NCBI GenBank assembly: GCA_009792885.1
Contig: WMCF01000151.1
Span: 518,730 to 582,729 of the forward strand
From: Eremophila alpestris peregrina
Taxonomy: Eukaryota; Chordata; Aves; Passeriformes; Alaudidae
Length of the DNA stretch: 64,000 bases
Direction of reading: 5' to 3'
The position numbers were made by a program, and so were the translations under genes. Positions 50,722 through 61,660 of this stretch are shown here, in pieces. How positions within the stretch are numbered: the first letter of the stretch is position 1; each line of letters starts with the position of its first letter. The notes under the pieces were generated by a model, which saw nothing but the letters and a program-made list of their open reading frames with translations, ran no database searches and had not been told where the DNA came from.

Positions 50722-50742
50722 AGAAGCAAGCCAAAGAACTCA
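50722..50742 (+). pseudogene. Microexon: 21-bp cytosolic heptad
   Basis: TTCTTTTGCAG, then 21 bases, then GTGAGT. The exon encodes EKQAKEL, one coiled-coil heptad, in phase 1-1. Avian BG and butyrophilin genes build the cytosolic stalk from such 21-bp exons. This one is intact in itself. Confidence 0.6.
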
Positions 50743-52228
50743 GTGAGTATCATTCTCTTTCCTGTGTGGGTGGCTGTAGTGGCGCAGCTTTAGACCAGGC
50801 AGATATTTTCCTTATAGGGAAGATATGTGTTAGTTACCTTAGGACCAAAAAGGAAAAAGCCCTAAAAACTTCTATGCTCCCCTGGCTGCCTTTGGCTCTG
50901 GGCCAGGAGAGAAGTACTGATGGGTCAGTCTGCCTGTTCCTCAGCTATGTAGCTATTCTTCATTGGGCAGTTTGCCAGAAAACCCACCTAGATCGTTTGG
51001 TACTTAAGGCAGAACACGAGGCTTCTCAGGGCATTTTTGAGGTGTTGTAGCAGGTGTATAGGTTCGGTCCCTACACTGTGCATGGCTTTGTTCTTTGGTT
51101 TTGCATTATTTTTTTCTTTTATTAAAACCTTTTTTTGTGTTACAAGGCATTCTCAGTCATGTCGTCTCGCTGTTATTTCTAAGCCACTTCTGAGAGGTGC
51201 AGGACATCCACAGAGGTATTGAACTCTCATTGAGCTAAATCCACCTGGCTCATCGAGAAATTCAATAGGAGACTTCTCGGTTGGGCCTTTGTATTTTGCG
51301 TGTGCCCTGGTTTTGTTTTTCCTTTTGGAAAAGGAAGAGGTAGCAAATACAGAACTTGTTTCAGAAAGGTTCTTTTCCATTGGTCTCTGTGTGTCTTTAT
51401 ACTATTCCCTGTAATTATTCTGTACTGAGAAGAAAATTCCTTCAGTTTTCAAAGTACAAACTGAGTATAAATGTACTTCAAATCAGGACTGGCTGTGTTT
51501 GCAGAAAATGGATGGAGCCCTTTCATGTAGTCAGACACTGAAGTTTTGAAGCAAGACACTGTGAAACAACTTTCACAAAGATAACAACTCAGAAAATGAG
51601 CAGCAGCACTGGCATATCATTACCCTGAGCTAATCCAGTACAAGTGTATTTGATTATCTCTCACCTGTGGGTTTGTTTGTTGACTGTTTTTGGGTTTTTT
51701 GTTTGTTTGGGGTTTTTTCTGTTGTTTTGTTTTGTTTAACATGGAGAAGATATGCAGTGCCTATAGAAAAGGTAATTACAGTTTGATCTTTCAGGGTGCT
51801 AAATAATTTTCCTGCTTTATTCTCCCTTCCTGGCAGTTCCCCACTGCAGTGTTGCTGGTGGGACCAGGGGTGGTTCTGCCAACACTACCTTTAGCAGAGG
51901 AAGTGTAACACCCAAACTCCTTGTTTATTTGTTGCATGCCCCAGTTTCAGGCAAATCTGGAGAGTCTTGGTCCTCAGTGGACTGTGTCCTCACATTTCAC
52001 ACATCTGGGGTCTTCAGCCTGAAGATCTGCTGACAATCCTCTTCTCTCTCTGCTTCTTTTTCCATTCCTTGCACCAACACTGTGACCTTGTGTACCTTCC
52101 CCTGGCACAGTCTGCCAGCTCTTGCTCCCACCCTGCTTCTTCATTAGGCAGCCCCACCCAAGAGCTCCCCTGTGGTGAACTCTGCCCTGATGTGTTGGCT
52201 CCATCTCACCCGTCGTGAACATGATTCT
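50743..52228. other. Intron of the dead butyrophilin-like gene
   Basis: Contains a T/G-rich tract (51670-51740) and an LTR-like end (ATTAAAA followed by TGTTACA near 51120-51144) that I could not delimit. No coding signal. Confidence 0.4.
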
Positions 52229-52538
52229 GTGTGGTGGCTAACAGCTGGCCTGAAAGCCTCACAGTTATAAGTAATCCAAACTATAATATTATAAGTGAAA
52301 CATAACTGATTATATAACTAATTCTATCATTACATTGATTATATAATTTGACCAATCTGGGCCATTAGGAGCAGGCCTAGGCCATTGGGAACATGGGCAG
52401 CTCTTGGCTGGTTAATTGGGTGGCAGCTGGTTCAGACAATCAGGATTAACCACGCAGACCTTCAAATCTATAGCAGGAGAATGGCATTCAATAAAGCTGG
52501 CTGCTGTCGTGTGACCCTCGGGGTGCCTGTCTCCAACA
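52229..52538 (+). mobile_element. LTR fragment abutting the B30.2 pseudo-exon
   Basis: From about TGTGTGGTGGCTAACAGC through an A/T-rich block and ACCAATCTGG to an AATAAA at about 52490. It ends TGCCTGTCTCCAACA at 52538. The poly(A) signal 45-50 bases from a CA terminus is typical of an LTR. The 5' end is uncertain and no target duplication was found. Confidence 0.5.
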
Positions 52539-52540
52539 TC

Positions 52541-53075
52541 AGTGACTACTCTGCATCCAGACACAACCCACTGGGACCTTGTCCTGTTTGATGATGGCAA
52601 AAGTATGAAACAAGGTGGCACACAACAGGATATCCCTGACATCCCTGAGAGATTTAACCCATGCTGCTGTGTGCTGAGCTGTGTTGGCTTCACCTTCTGG
52701 GAGACATTACAGGGAGGTGAAGGTGATGGATGCAGGAGGAAGGGCCATGGGGGGTCTCTACAGAAGATGTGAAAAAAGATTGATAATATTGAATTTAAGC
52801 CAGAGAAAGGCAGGTGGGCAGTGGTGCTGTTGGCAGGGTACTTCCTAGTTCTCACCTCTCCTGATTGCACTCTCCTTCCCGAAATCAGTAGCCCCAAACA
52901 GATCTGGATCTGTCTGGATTATGAAGAGAGATGGGTGGCATTTTTCACTGTTGATGAGGGTAGTTCCATCTTCACATTTCCACAGGTATTGTCTGAGAGG
53001 AAAAAAATATACTTCTGGTTCTGTCTGGGTGCTGGGACATCTCAAAATATGACTGTGATGAATGGGAGGGAGTAA
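52541..53075 (+). pseudogene. Pseudo-exon: B30.2 (PRY-SPRY) domain
   Basis: PRY reads TTLHPDTTHWDLVLFDDGKS, then IPERFNPCCCVLSCVGFTF. The middle continues in another frame as GRHYREVKVMDAGGR. The end returns to the first frame as QIWICLDYEERWVAFFTVD and SSIFTFP, closing at a TAA at 53073. There are at least two frameshifts and stops near 52770 and 52850. The intact paralog is at 36360-36880 on the other strand. Confidence 0.88.
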
Positions 53076-53119
53076 GATAAGGCTTTTCTAGGAGAATTTG
53101 GTAGTTCTTATGCACAGAA

Positions 53120-53390
53120 AGATTGAGATTAGAAGGAACCTGTGGAGGTTTTTGTAGCAACCAGCTGCTCAGAGCTGGGCTAATCTGAGGGCTGCCTTTG
53201 GTTTCTTTGGACCTTGTTCAGCTGAGTTGTGAGGGTTTCCTGGAGCAGAGATCTTGTTATGTCTCTGGACCTCTGTCCAATGCTGCATCTCTCCAAGAAT
53301 CTGAACCAACCCTTTCTCCGGTCAGAATTTCTCCAGTTGCAACTCATGTTGTCAACTCTCCTCCTTGTTCTGTTGAACACAACTTCTACT
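53120..53390 (-). mobile_element. Divergent CR1 fragment
   Basis: In + reading, agaaggaacctgtggagg is followed by ctgctcagagctggg, accttgttcagctgag and cctctgtccaatgctg. This is the reverse complement of a CR1 3' region (the 'aacctctggaggtcatctagtcc' subfamily). It is much diverged and non-coding. Confidence 0.55.
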
Positions 53391-54900
53391 GAAAGGATGT
53401 TCCAAGAACAGAGATTTTTTTGAAATGTACACAATAAAATTACTTTGGTGTCATTTGTCTCTTTGTGCGTCAGCATTAAGGCTGTCTCTGAGCAATGTCT
53501 CCTGCTCCTTTCAGTCTGTGTGATTTGCAGGCACTTAGGAGAAAATGGCTCACTACATCCTGCTGGAGCCAATGAAGTCATGTCAGCAGGGCAGGTCTGT
53601 TGGGGTAAGGAAAGGGTTACAGAAAGAACAGTGGCAGTAACATCATGTGTTTGAACAAGAAACTGCTTCAACCAGAACATGAAGAAATCTGAAACAAAAT
53701 GGTTTTTCTGCTCTACTGACTTGTGACTATGGAAAGAATAATAGAAGATGTCAAGAAGACAGATTTATTGTAGAACTGTGATTAGTTTAAGCTTGCAGTT
53801 AAAAATAGCTTTTGGGCTAAGGATATACATTTGGTGAGCTTCGCAAATTAAATAAATTCACTTGCACCTAGATTGTGTCTCTCACCTTCATATGTTACAC
53901 ACCTTTGTGCTTGTCCCCACACCTGCCAGCAGCACAAACACTGGGGACGAGTTCACCTGTGACCTGGCCATACCCCACACTCTGAGATGGGCAACTGGAT
54001 TATTTTGCTGTAGGGGAAGCTCCCTGCAAGGGGAGGAGAGCAGTTCTTTCTTAGACATGCTTTCACACCAGATCCTCCAGTCAACAGGTGTCCAGCAGGG
54101 GAAGGCTCCACCCAGATACAAGTGGTAAGGAAGGAGACTTCAGTAGAGGTGGTGAGTTGCAACAAGCACCCAGACCTTTCTCCTGGAGAAAAGGTAAATA
54201 CCTTCATAAGGTGTGCACAGGTTTGATGATCTGTTATGTCAGGAACAGGAAACAGTTACAAGGCTGTGCAGTATTAGAGAAGCTGAGATGGATGTGGACA
54301 GGTGGTTTCAGAACCATGTTCCTCTGGTAGGCACTGAGGACGAGGCACCTCAGAGCTGGTGACCCACAAAAATGGGGCTGTGCTTCAGTCTCCACCCTCC
54401 AGCATCACACCAGACCCAGAACTGGCACTTTAACAGCTCTAAACACCCATGAGCAAGGTCTGCAAGGAAAAACTGTACCAGAAGCACACATGGGACACTG
54501 TAAAAGAAATTATGAGTGCTCACGGTGGGTGACTGTTAAAGGACCATGAGGCCTTCAGCAGCTGCAGTCTGAGATATTGTTGAGAGAGTGCCACAACCTC
54601 TCAAGAGCACAGACTGCTCTCCACTGCTGCTCTTCCGTATGGCACAAATGACACACAAGCTAGAACTTGGGCAAAATCAAGAAAGATTACGAAGTCCTGG
54701 GGGTCCAAGTAAAAAAATATTGGTGCCCAAGTAATCTTTTCCTTCATTTTGCCCATAAATGGAAAGGGGATAGCCAGGAATAGATATATATAATGCAAAT
54801 CAATGTCTGGCTTTGTGGCTGGCGCCATCATGGGGGTTTGACTTTTTTGATAACAAGGTGTTCTTTGATAACTACAACCAATTAGGGAGGGATGGGATAC
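53391..54900. other. No gene recognised
   Basis: Short open frames on both strands without homology I can name. AATAAA-type signals near 53430 and 53850 could belong to LTR remnants. Confidence 0.4.
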
Positions 54901-54929
54901 ACATGTCTAGAAGAGATCAGGGAACCTGA

Positions 54930-55640
54930 CAGCAGGCTGGACACCTTGGACAGGTGGGCTTTAAATTGAAGGACTTGGGGATACTTCCACCATCACATCC
55001 AGGAATGAGCCACGACCCCCAGAGCAGTGGCAAATGTTCCTTTGTGGCCTCCCGAGATGAGAGCAGAAGGCAAACCACCTCAGAGGTGTGTATGGCTGTG
55101 GTGTATCCCCTTGGACCCCTCCTGGCAAGGTTGCCTGGTCCATTAGCTCTGAGTGTACACAGCATGGGGAGCAAACAGGATGGATTAGAGAGCTGTGTGT
55201 GGTCATAGGGCTATGGTCCCATTGTCATTACAGAGATGTGGTGGGACAGTTTGCATGACTGGAATGCTGGTGTGGATGGCTACGTACTAACAAAGATGGG
55301 TCAGCAAGGCGAGCTGGTCGAGCTGCTCTTTAAGTGAGAGAGCAACTAGAATGGATCAAGCTGTGCCCAGGGATGGTGAAGACCAAGGCAAGAGTTTATG
55401 GGTAAGCATATAGGCACTTGCTAGTATGGTCAACAGGACTCAGGCAGTGACTGTGCCCCTGTGCTGGGCACTGCTGAGGCCTCACCTCAAATCCTGGGCT
55501 CAGTTTTGGGCCCCTCATGACAAGATGGACATCAAGGGGGTGGAGCATTCCAAAGCTGGGGAAGGGTCTGGAGCACAAGTCTGATGAGAAGCAGCTGAGG
55601 AATCTCGAGGGACTCAGTCTGGAGAAAGAAGTCTTACAGA
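54930..55640 (+). mobile_element. CR1 LINE with large internal deletion
   Basis: The ORF2 start region reads SMGSKQDGLESCVW, then the endonuclease block ITEMWWDSLHDWNAGVDGY (55225-55290 region). By about 55440 the homology jumps to the C-terminal region (the LRPHLK/FWAP-like and KGLEHKSDE-like blocks). The reverse transcriptase core is missing. Several stops. Confidence 0.7.
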
Positions 55641-55907
55641 GGACCTTCTAGGTTCCATAAAAGGTGACTCACCTCACTTTTTGCAGCACCAAGAGACCCC
55701 AGATGAGATGGTGACAAAGAGGTGAAACATGGAGAAATGCCCCAATGTTCCTGCCAGTGGAGGCAGGACAGGGAAGATATATGGGTACAAGGGAGTATCT
55801 CCTCATCAGAGGTTGGGCTGCTGAGGAGGTACCTCATCCTTGTAGTCATGGCCTTAACAACAGCAACTTTGGTGGGTGGGAGAACAGACCAGAGGCTTAG
55901 AAGCAAA

Positions 55908-56107
55908 GAATTGTTCAATTAGAAAACACCTTTAAGATCACCAAGTCCACAAGTCCAGCCCAGCATTGTCCAGACCACCAGTAAACCATGTCTCCAAGTG
56001 GCATATCTACACATCTTTTAAATCCCTCCAGGGATGGTAACTTCACCACTGCCCTGGGCAGCCTGCACCAGTGTTCAATGCCTTTCAATTCTTTTGGCAA
56101 AGAAAAA
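55908..56107 (-). mobile_element. CR1 LINE 3' fragment
   Basis: In + reading, accaagtccacaagtccagc is followed by aaaccatgtctccaagtgg, then taaatccctccagggatgg and ccctgggcagcctg. This is the reverse complement of the CR1 3' end. Its 3' terminus points left. Confidence 0.85.
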
Positions 56108-57602
56108 TGAGTGTAGAAGATGAGGCTTGTCCTGTGGATACCCCCTGCCTGATCAGGGTGTCTCTCCTGTCAGGTGACCTTGCTCTAGCTAAGGCATCTG
56201 CACTGCAGGGGATGGCAGGGAGGAGCCCGAATGGTCTCTCCCAAGGCGTTCCTGGGGGCACTTTCCTCTCCCTCCCTGCCCATGTCTCTGCTGCCTGGAG
56301 ATGTCTCTGGTTCCTATGATTACTTCCTGTCAGTGTTCACAGACCCCTTCCTACATGCTGAGTGCCCAGCACTGCTCTGCAAAGACCTCCTGGCAGCAGC
56401 ACTCTGCCCAGGGACAGAGGTGTGTGCACAGGAGGAGCGCAGCCAAGTCCTAATGAGAGTTGAGTGCCTGCTCCAAGATGCAGTCTGCCAACTCAGGGAA
56501 CCAAAAGGAGAAAACACACTGCACAGACTCCTTCCCTTTCATTCAACCCCTGCTTTGATATTCTTCTTCAAAACTGCCATCAGAAATGTCCTGAGGATGT
56601 GGAGCTGTGAACAGCCCTGGCCCATGTAGCACCCTCTCAACTCTGATCTTCCCAGCATAGTTCCTTCCACCCCCAGCTTCTCTCCAGAGCACTCTGTGAA
56701 GCTCCCAGGGCTGGCTGAGCACTGACCCTGGCAGGCAGCAGACCCTGCCCTGGCACACAGACCCTGCTCATGAGGACAGCTCTGGGCACCCCTGGGTACA
56801 TACCAAGACTCACACCCTGCCAGCCCAAGGTGCCACATTCTCTGTCCCTTTTGGCCTCCCTGGAGATGTCCTGGGGCTCCAGGTCTGGCAGCTCCTGAAG
56901 GGCAGCAGAGTCACCCTCAAGAAATCATCTTTTGGCTGACTGAAATAATCACCAATCATCCCTCTCTAAAGAGAGGACAGAGACAGATTCCAAAATCAGG
57001 TTTGTCCTACCAGAGATTGATGTCTGCAAAAGGTGTAAATATTTCCCTCTGGTCTCTGGTATTCTTGACCCATAACAAAACAAGGATGCACAGGCAGTGA
57101 CAGGGAGGTCTTGGTTGAATCCTGTGCAGGGCAGGACTCAGCTGAAGCAGTGCAGGCATCTCATCCCCAGCTGGAAGTCCTGGGGATGAAACAGGATTCC
57201 ATTTCCCCCATGCAACCCAGAGACCCACAGTCTTGAGGGATGTCAAGACTAGCCACAATTTCCAGCCACTCCAGCCCGGGACCTCTCCTGCTGTGCTGCT
57301 GTAGCTCAGTACAGTACAGTTCTGCCTGGCTGCTGGAGCCCAGTCTGATGCCTTGTCCCAGGCTGGCAGAGAGAGTAGGTCACAAATGTAGACACATATG
57401 TGACACTCTACAGTCACAGGCACACACGTGTATGGATTCCCTGAGCACTGACACAATCTGCTCTCTGGCCCTGGTACCTCTGCATAGAATGCATCTTGTC
57501 CTTTCCATTCACATATACACAGGACAGGGAGGTGACACAGACAGATCATTAAGAAAACATTTAACAGGAAGATATAAGAAGACTAGACATCCTCTGCATC
57601 CT
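56108..57602. other. No gene recognised
   Basis: Open frames of up to 180 codons overlap here on both strands, but none has a recognisable domain and no splice-supported exon stands out. Confidence 0.4.
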
Positions 57603-57609
57603 CTAATCA

Positions 57610-58393
57610 TTAGCCTCTGAGAGACCACCAGCTGGCCTCCATCAGATGTGGTGCCATCAGGAAGTCCATCACTGCAACTTCTTCAACAAGATTGGACAAG
57701 ACAAATCCTCTTGTGTCATCATGCAGTTCTCCCAACATACCATCCGTGTCTCCAAATATGTATGCATATTGTCCAGAAACGAGAGGAAGCTCTAGTCCAG
57801 GCCACTCATTGGGACCATCAAAAGGATCATAGCTGTATTGAGTTACGAATGCTCCAAGCTCTGCCAGTTGTTTTCTCATAGCCTCCAGGAGGAGAGATTC
57901 CTTGTCTGCTTCCAGGTTAGCCTGCTGCAGCCTGGAAATAACAGTTGGATCTTTCTCTTTCCAGCCACTCCAATTCCTGAAACAACTGCTGACTGCTTTT
58001 ATTTAGCTTCTCATACTGATCATTCAATTCAATCAGCCAGGCTTGAATCAGTCACAGGGTTGCAGTGGAGCAGCAGTGCTGCTCTTGGGTCTGGAACCAC
58101 TCTTCCTCCAACTCAACCCGTAGTTCTGCCAGCTCCCACCTTCTTCTGCACAAGGCTGCCCAGGGCTTGCTCCAGGCCTCAGTGGGACAAAGGGCAAATA
58201 AGTGCAAGAGGCCCCCAACACGCCACATTGTGGTGTCAGCCACCAAACTGATGCCAAGGCCACCAATGATTGTGTTCCCTGGCTCTGTGAGGGATGCAGA
58301 CCCCTGACCCTGCTGCAGCCACTGCCACCCTTTCCCAGTGTGAACTGTGGGCTGTGGTGGGAGAATGTGGCCTTCTAGACATGTTCTGGCCAC
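57610..58393 (-). pseudogene. RIM-binding-protein-like fragment (coiled coil plus first SH3), broken
   Basis: Minus strand. The frame ending at 57610 reads LEADKESLLLEAMRKQLAEL, then GAFVTQYSYDPFDGPNEWPG, LELPLVSGQYAYIFG, GELHDDTRGF and VLSNLVEEV. That is an SH3 domain with the ALYDY-like, GE-L and SNxVE motifs and the YDPFxGPNE insert characteristic of the first SH3 of RIM-binding proteins. Upstream, in another frame, is a coiled coil (IQAWLIELNDQYEKLNKSS, then QLFQELEWLERERS) with a TGA before it, near 58052. A frameshift near 57960 separates coil and SH3. RIM-binding proteins are scaffolds; no FN3 or further SH3 domains follow here. It is a partial gene copy or processed fragment. The member cannot be named, and the upstream 58055-58393 part is assigned only by frame continuity. 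Confidence 0.6.
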
Positions 58394-59339
58394 AAGCTCT
58401 TAATGGATGGGTAGGGTAGTATGGCCTGAGATGGAATGTTCTGGCATTTAGTTCATAATGGAAGGGTCTTAGATGGTTTGTTGTGGCCCGTCTACTCACC
58501 AAAGAGGGGCACAGTATTTGACATAAGATAATAACAAAGACAGATTGTTTCCAAGACATGCTCAAGATAACTTAACCAACAGACCTCTTCTGTGTGAGCG
58601 AGTCTACTGCTGGAAGAAATTAGACCCCAGCTGAAAACATCAAGCTTGGAACAAAATTATGCAGCTCAGGACTATACCATTAAGGAGATAGCAAATAACT
58701 TCATCTGTGCTATCTTTGATACAGGCCAGGTGCCATTAGTCTTCTTGGCCATCTGGGCACACAGCAGTTCATGTTCAGTTGCTGTTAACCAGCACCCTTC
58801 AGGTCCAGAGAAAGCATTAAGTACTTAAGCCACTTCTTCATCCTATGTGGCAATTTTTTTCTCACCACATCCAATAAGGGCTGGAGATTGTCCTTGGCCC
58901 TCCTGTTGCTCGTTGTTGCAGCAGCCGTCTTGTTAGAGGATAAAAATGAGCCAAGGCACAGACTTCTTGTTAAATACAGCATAAAAAGGGTCCTGCTTTA
59001 TTACTCTTCACAGCTTAGCCATCCTGACTCCAACTATTCACTGACTCTGGCTGCACCAAGCTCCTGTTGTAGGTTTCCCTTACAGCCTCTGACTGCTGTA
59101 ACTGCTGTTATTTCCTGCTAAACTACGCACGTATTAGTTTGCAGACTCTGAATGCAGGCTTTTACCTAGCTAGACTATGACTGCAGGTTCCAACAACAGC
59201 CTCTAAGTGCAGGCCCAGACTGGCCTTGCAGCAGTGATTCTCCCTCCCCAAGATCCTGCTTTATGATTCTCTCCTTCATGGTCCTCAAGGTTCTTCCTCT
59301 ATGATGATCTTCATTAACACAGCTGTTACTTTTCAGGGG
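58394..59339. other. No gene; LTR-like piece near 58.90-59.25 kb
   Basis: On the - strand an AATAAA (plus-strand 58993-59000 region) lies about 90 bases from a possible CA end (TGTTGCTCG on the + strand at 58904). This resembles the 3' part of an LTR, but no second boundary or duplication was found. Confidence 0.35.
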
Positions 59340-59705
59340 CAAGGTCACCTGTATTCCCTTCTCGTACAGCTGATGTATTTATAGAAACACAGAAAACTGT
59401 CCCCTTATCTTTTACAGCAGCAGACAGATTAATTTCTAGCTGGGCTTTGGCCCTTCTAAATTTCTTCCTGCTTAACCTCCCAACACCCTCATAGTCCTCC
59501 TGAGTTCCCTGCCCCTTTTTCCAGAGGTGATAAATGCTCTTTTCCTCCCTGAGTTCCAGCCAAATTTCTCTGTTCAGTCAGGCCAGTCTCATCTTTCAGC
59601 ACATGGGGACAGCCTGTTCTTGTGCCTTAAAGATTTCCTTCTTGAAGAAGGGTCCAGCCTTCCTGGATCCCTTTGCTCCTCAGGGCTGCTTCCTAAGGTG
59701 TGGAA
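59340..59705 (-). mobile_element. Older CR1 LINE, left part of an interrupted copy
   Basis: Minus strand: ALRSKGSRKAGPFFKKEIF, then KAQEQAVPMC, EIWLELREEKSIYHLWKKG and RRAKAQLEINLSAAVKD. This is the CR1 segment between the endonuclease and reverse transcriptase. It continues the right part at 61.94-62.56 kb: the homology of one piece begins where the other ends. Confidence 0.8.
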
Positions 59706-61660
59706 GCTGAATTACCTGGGGCAGATCAAAGCTTAGCTTGAGTACTCTACATGGAGGAAATAAAACTGAAACCCTGTAGAGCATGCAGGAAAAAAATTAG
59801 GGAGGCCAAAGCTCAGTTTGAACTTAGAATTGCAACTTCTGTAAAAGATAATAAAAAATGTTTTTACAAATATATTAATGCTAAAAGGAAGGGTAAGACC
59901 AGCCTTTGTTCTTTATTGGACAAGGGAGGAAACTTAGTATCTGCAGATGAGGAGAAGGCAGAAGTGCTTAATGCCCATTTTGCCTCAGTTTTTAGTGGGA
60001 AGATGACTTGCCTTCAAGACACCTGCCCTCCTGGGCTGCTAGATGGTGTCAGGGAGCAGAGTGGTCCCCCCATTATCCAAGAGGAGGCAGTCAGAGAACT
60101 GCTGAAATGCTTGGATGTTCATAAATCTATGGGACCAGACAGGATCCATCCCAGGGTAATGAGAGAGCTGGCAGATGAGCTTGTAAAGCCACTCTCCATC
60201 ATTTACCAACAGTCCTGGCTCACTGGTGAGGTTCCAGATGACTGGAAACTGGCCAATGTGTCACCCATTCACAAAGAGGGTGCAAAGGAGGATCCTGGTT
60301 ATTATAGACCAGTCAGCCTGACCTCAGTACCTGGCAAAATAATGGAACAGTTTATATTAAGTGCCATCACGCAGAATTTACAGGATGGCCAGGGTATCAG
60401 ACCCAGTCAGCATGGGTTTAGGAGGGGTAGGTCATGTTTGACCAACCTGGTCACCTTTTATGACCAGGTAACCTGCCTAGTGGATGCAGGGAAGGCTGTG
60501 GATGTTGTTTATTTGGATTTCAGCAAGGCCTTTGACACTGTCTCCCACAGCATACTCCTAGATAAGCTGGCAGCCTGTGGCTTGGACAGGAGCACTCTGT
60601 GCTGGATTAGAAACTGGCTGCATGGCCGGGCCCAGAGAGTGGTGGTGAATGGTGCTGCATCCAGCTGGGAGCTGGTCACCAGTGGTGTCCCTCAGGGGTC
60701 TGTGCTGGGACCAGTTCTGTTTAATATTTTTGTTGATGACATGGATGAGGGTTTAGAGTCTTTTGTTAGTAAATTTGCAGATGACACTAAGCTGGGAGCG
60801 TGTGTCGATCTGTCAGAGGGACGGAGGGCTTTGCAGAGGGACTTGGAACGGTTGGATGGATGGGCAGAGTCCAATGGGATGAAGTTCAGTAAGTCCAAGT
60901 GCCGAGTCCTGCACTTTGGCCACAATAACCTCCTGCAGCGTTATAGGCTGGGGACGGTGTGACTGGATAGTGCTCAGGTGGAAAGGGACCTGGGGGTGCT
61001 GGTTGACAGTCGGCTGAACATGAGCCAGCAGTGTGCCCAGGTGGCCAAGAAAGCCAATGGCATCCTGGCCAGTATCAGGAATAGTGTGGCCAGCAGGAGC
61101 AGGGAGGTCATTCTTCCCCTGTACTTGGCACTGGTGAGGCCACACCTCAAGTGCTGTGTCTAGTTCTGGGCCCCTCAGCTTAGGAAGGACGTTGAGATGC
61201 TTGAGCGTGTCCAGAGGAGAGCAACGAGGCTGGTGAGGGGCTTGGAACACAAGCCATATGAAGAACGACTGAGGGAGCTGGGGTTGTTTAGCCTGGAGAA
61301 AAGGAGACTCAGCGGTGACCTTCTCACTCTCTTCAGCTTCCTGAAGGGTGGCTGTGCTCAGCTGGGGGTTGGGCTCTTTCTCCAGGCAACAACAGACAGA
61401 ACAAGAGGACACAGTCTCAAGCTGCGCCAAGGGAGATACAGGCTTGATTTAAGGAGGAAGTTTTTCACTGAAAGAGTGGTAAAATACTGGAACAATCTGC
61501 CCAGGGAGGTGGTAGAGTCACCAACCCTAGATGTGTTTAAAAAAAGACTGGATGTGGCACTTGGTGCCATAATCTAGTTGAGGTGTTAGAACATGGGTTG
61601 GACTCGATGATCTTGAATGTCTCTTCCAACCTAAAAATTCTGTGATTCTGTGATTCTGTG
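59706..61660 (+). mobile_element. CR1 LINE, reverse transcriptase nearly open, 5'-truncated
   Basis: The frame 59751-60962 gives 403 codons: a linker with REAKAQFELRIATSVKD, then the reverse transcriptase core. Catalytic motif A is VYLDFSKAFDTVSH, the next block is GVPQGSVLGPVLFN and motif C is FADDTKL. After a TGA at 60961 the same protein continues (ERDLGVLVDSRLNMS), is broken by a TAG at 61162, and resumes at 61197 (ERVQRRATRLVRGLEHKPYE) to its natural end at 61577. The 3' UTR ends in tandem attctgtg at 61634-61660. The endonuclease is absent, so the copy is dead, but only a few inactivating changes are visible, which makes it the youngest CR1 here. Confidence 0.92.

Larger units (their letters stand above)
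43635..53075 (+). pseudogene. Butyrophilin-like gene, decayed, exons in canonical order
   Basis: Six segments on one strand match the parts of a butyrophilin in the right order: IgV (43635-43986), IgC (44541-44805), transmembrane (48296-48396), two 21-bp heptad exons (50251-50271 and 50722-50742) and B30.2 (52541-53075). Butyrophilins are type I membrane proteins of the Ig superfamily with a cytosolic B30.2 domain, and several regulate T cells. Here the IgV has two stops, the IgC has a frameshift, the membrane exon has a late stop, one heptad exon has lost its acceptor AG and the B30.2 has frameshifts and stops. LTRs fill the introns. The signal peptide exon was not found. It cannot make a full protein. 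Identity with a particular family member is not claimed. Confidence 0.8.

Noticed and set aside
51040..51150. Possible LTR 3' end (ATTAAAA then TGTTACA)
   Set aside because: No opposite terminus or target duplication was found, so it was not listed as an element.
53598..53899. Possible plus-strand LTR ending TGTTACA
   Set aside because: The putative start lacks a matching duplication, and the internal sequence matches no family I know.
57007..57549. 180-codon minus-strand frame
   Set aside because: No domain, no splice support, and similar-sized frames overlap it on the other strand.
58904..59250. Possible minus-strand LTR with AATAAA
   Set aside because: Only one plausible boundary and no duplication. 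Kept as a note in the gap entry.
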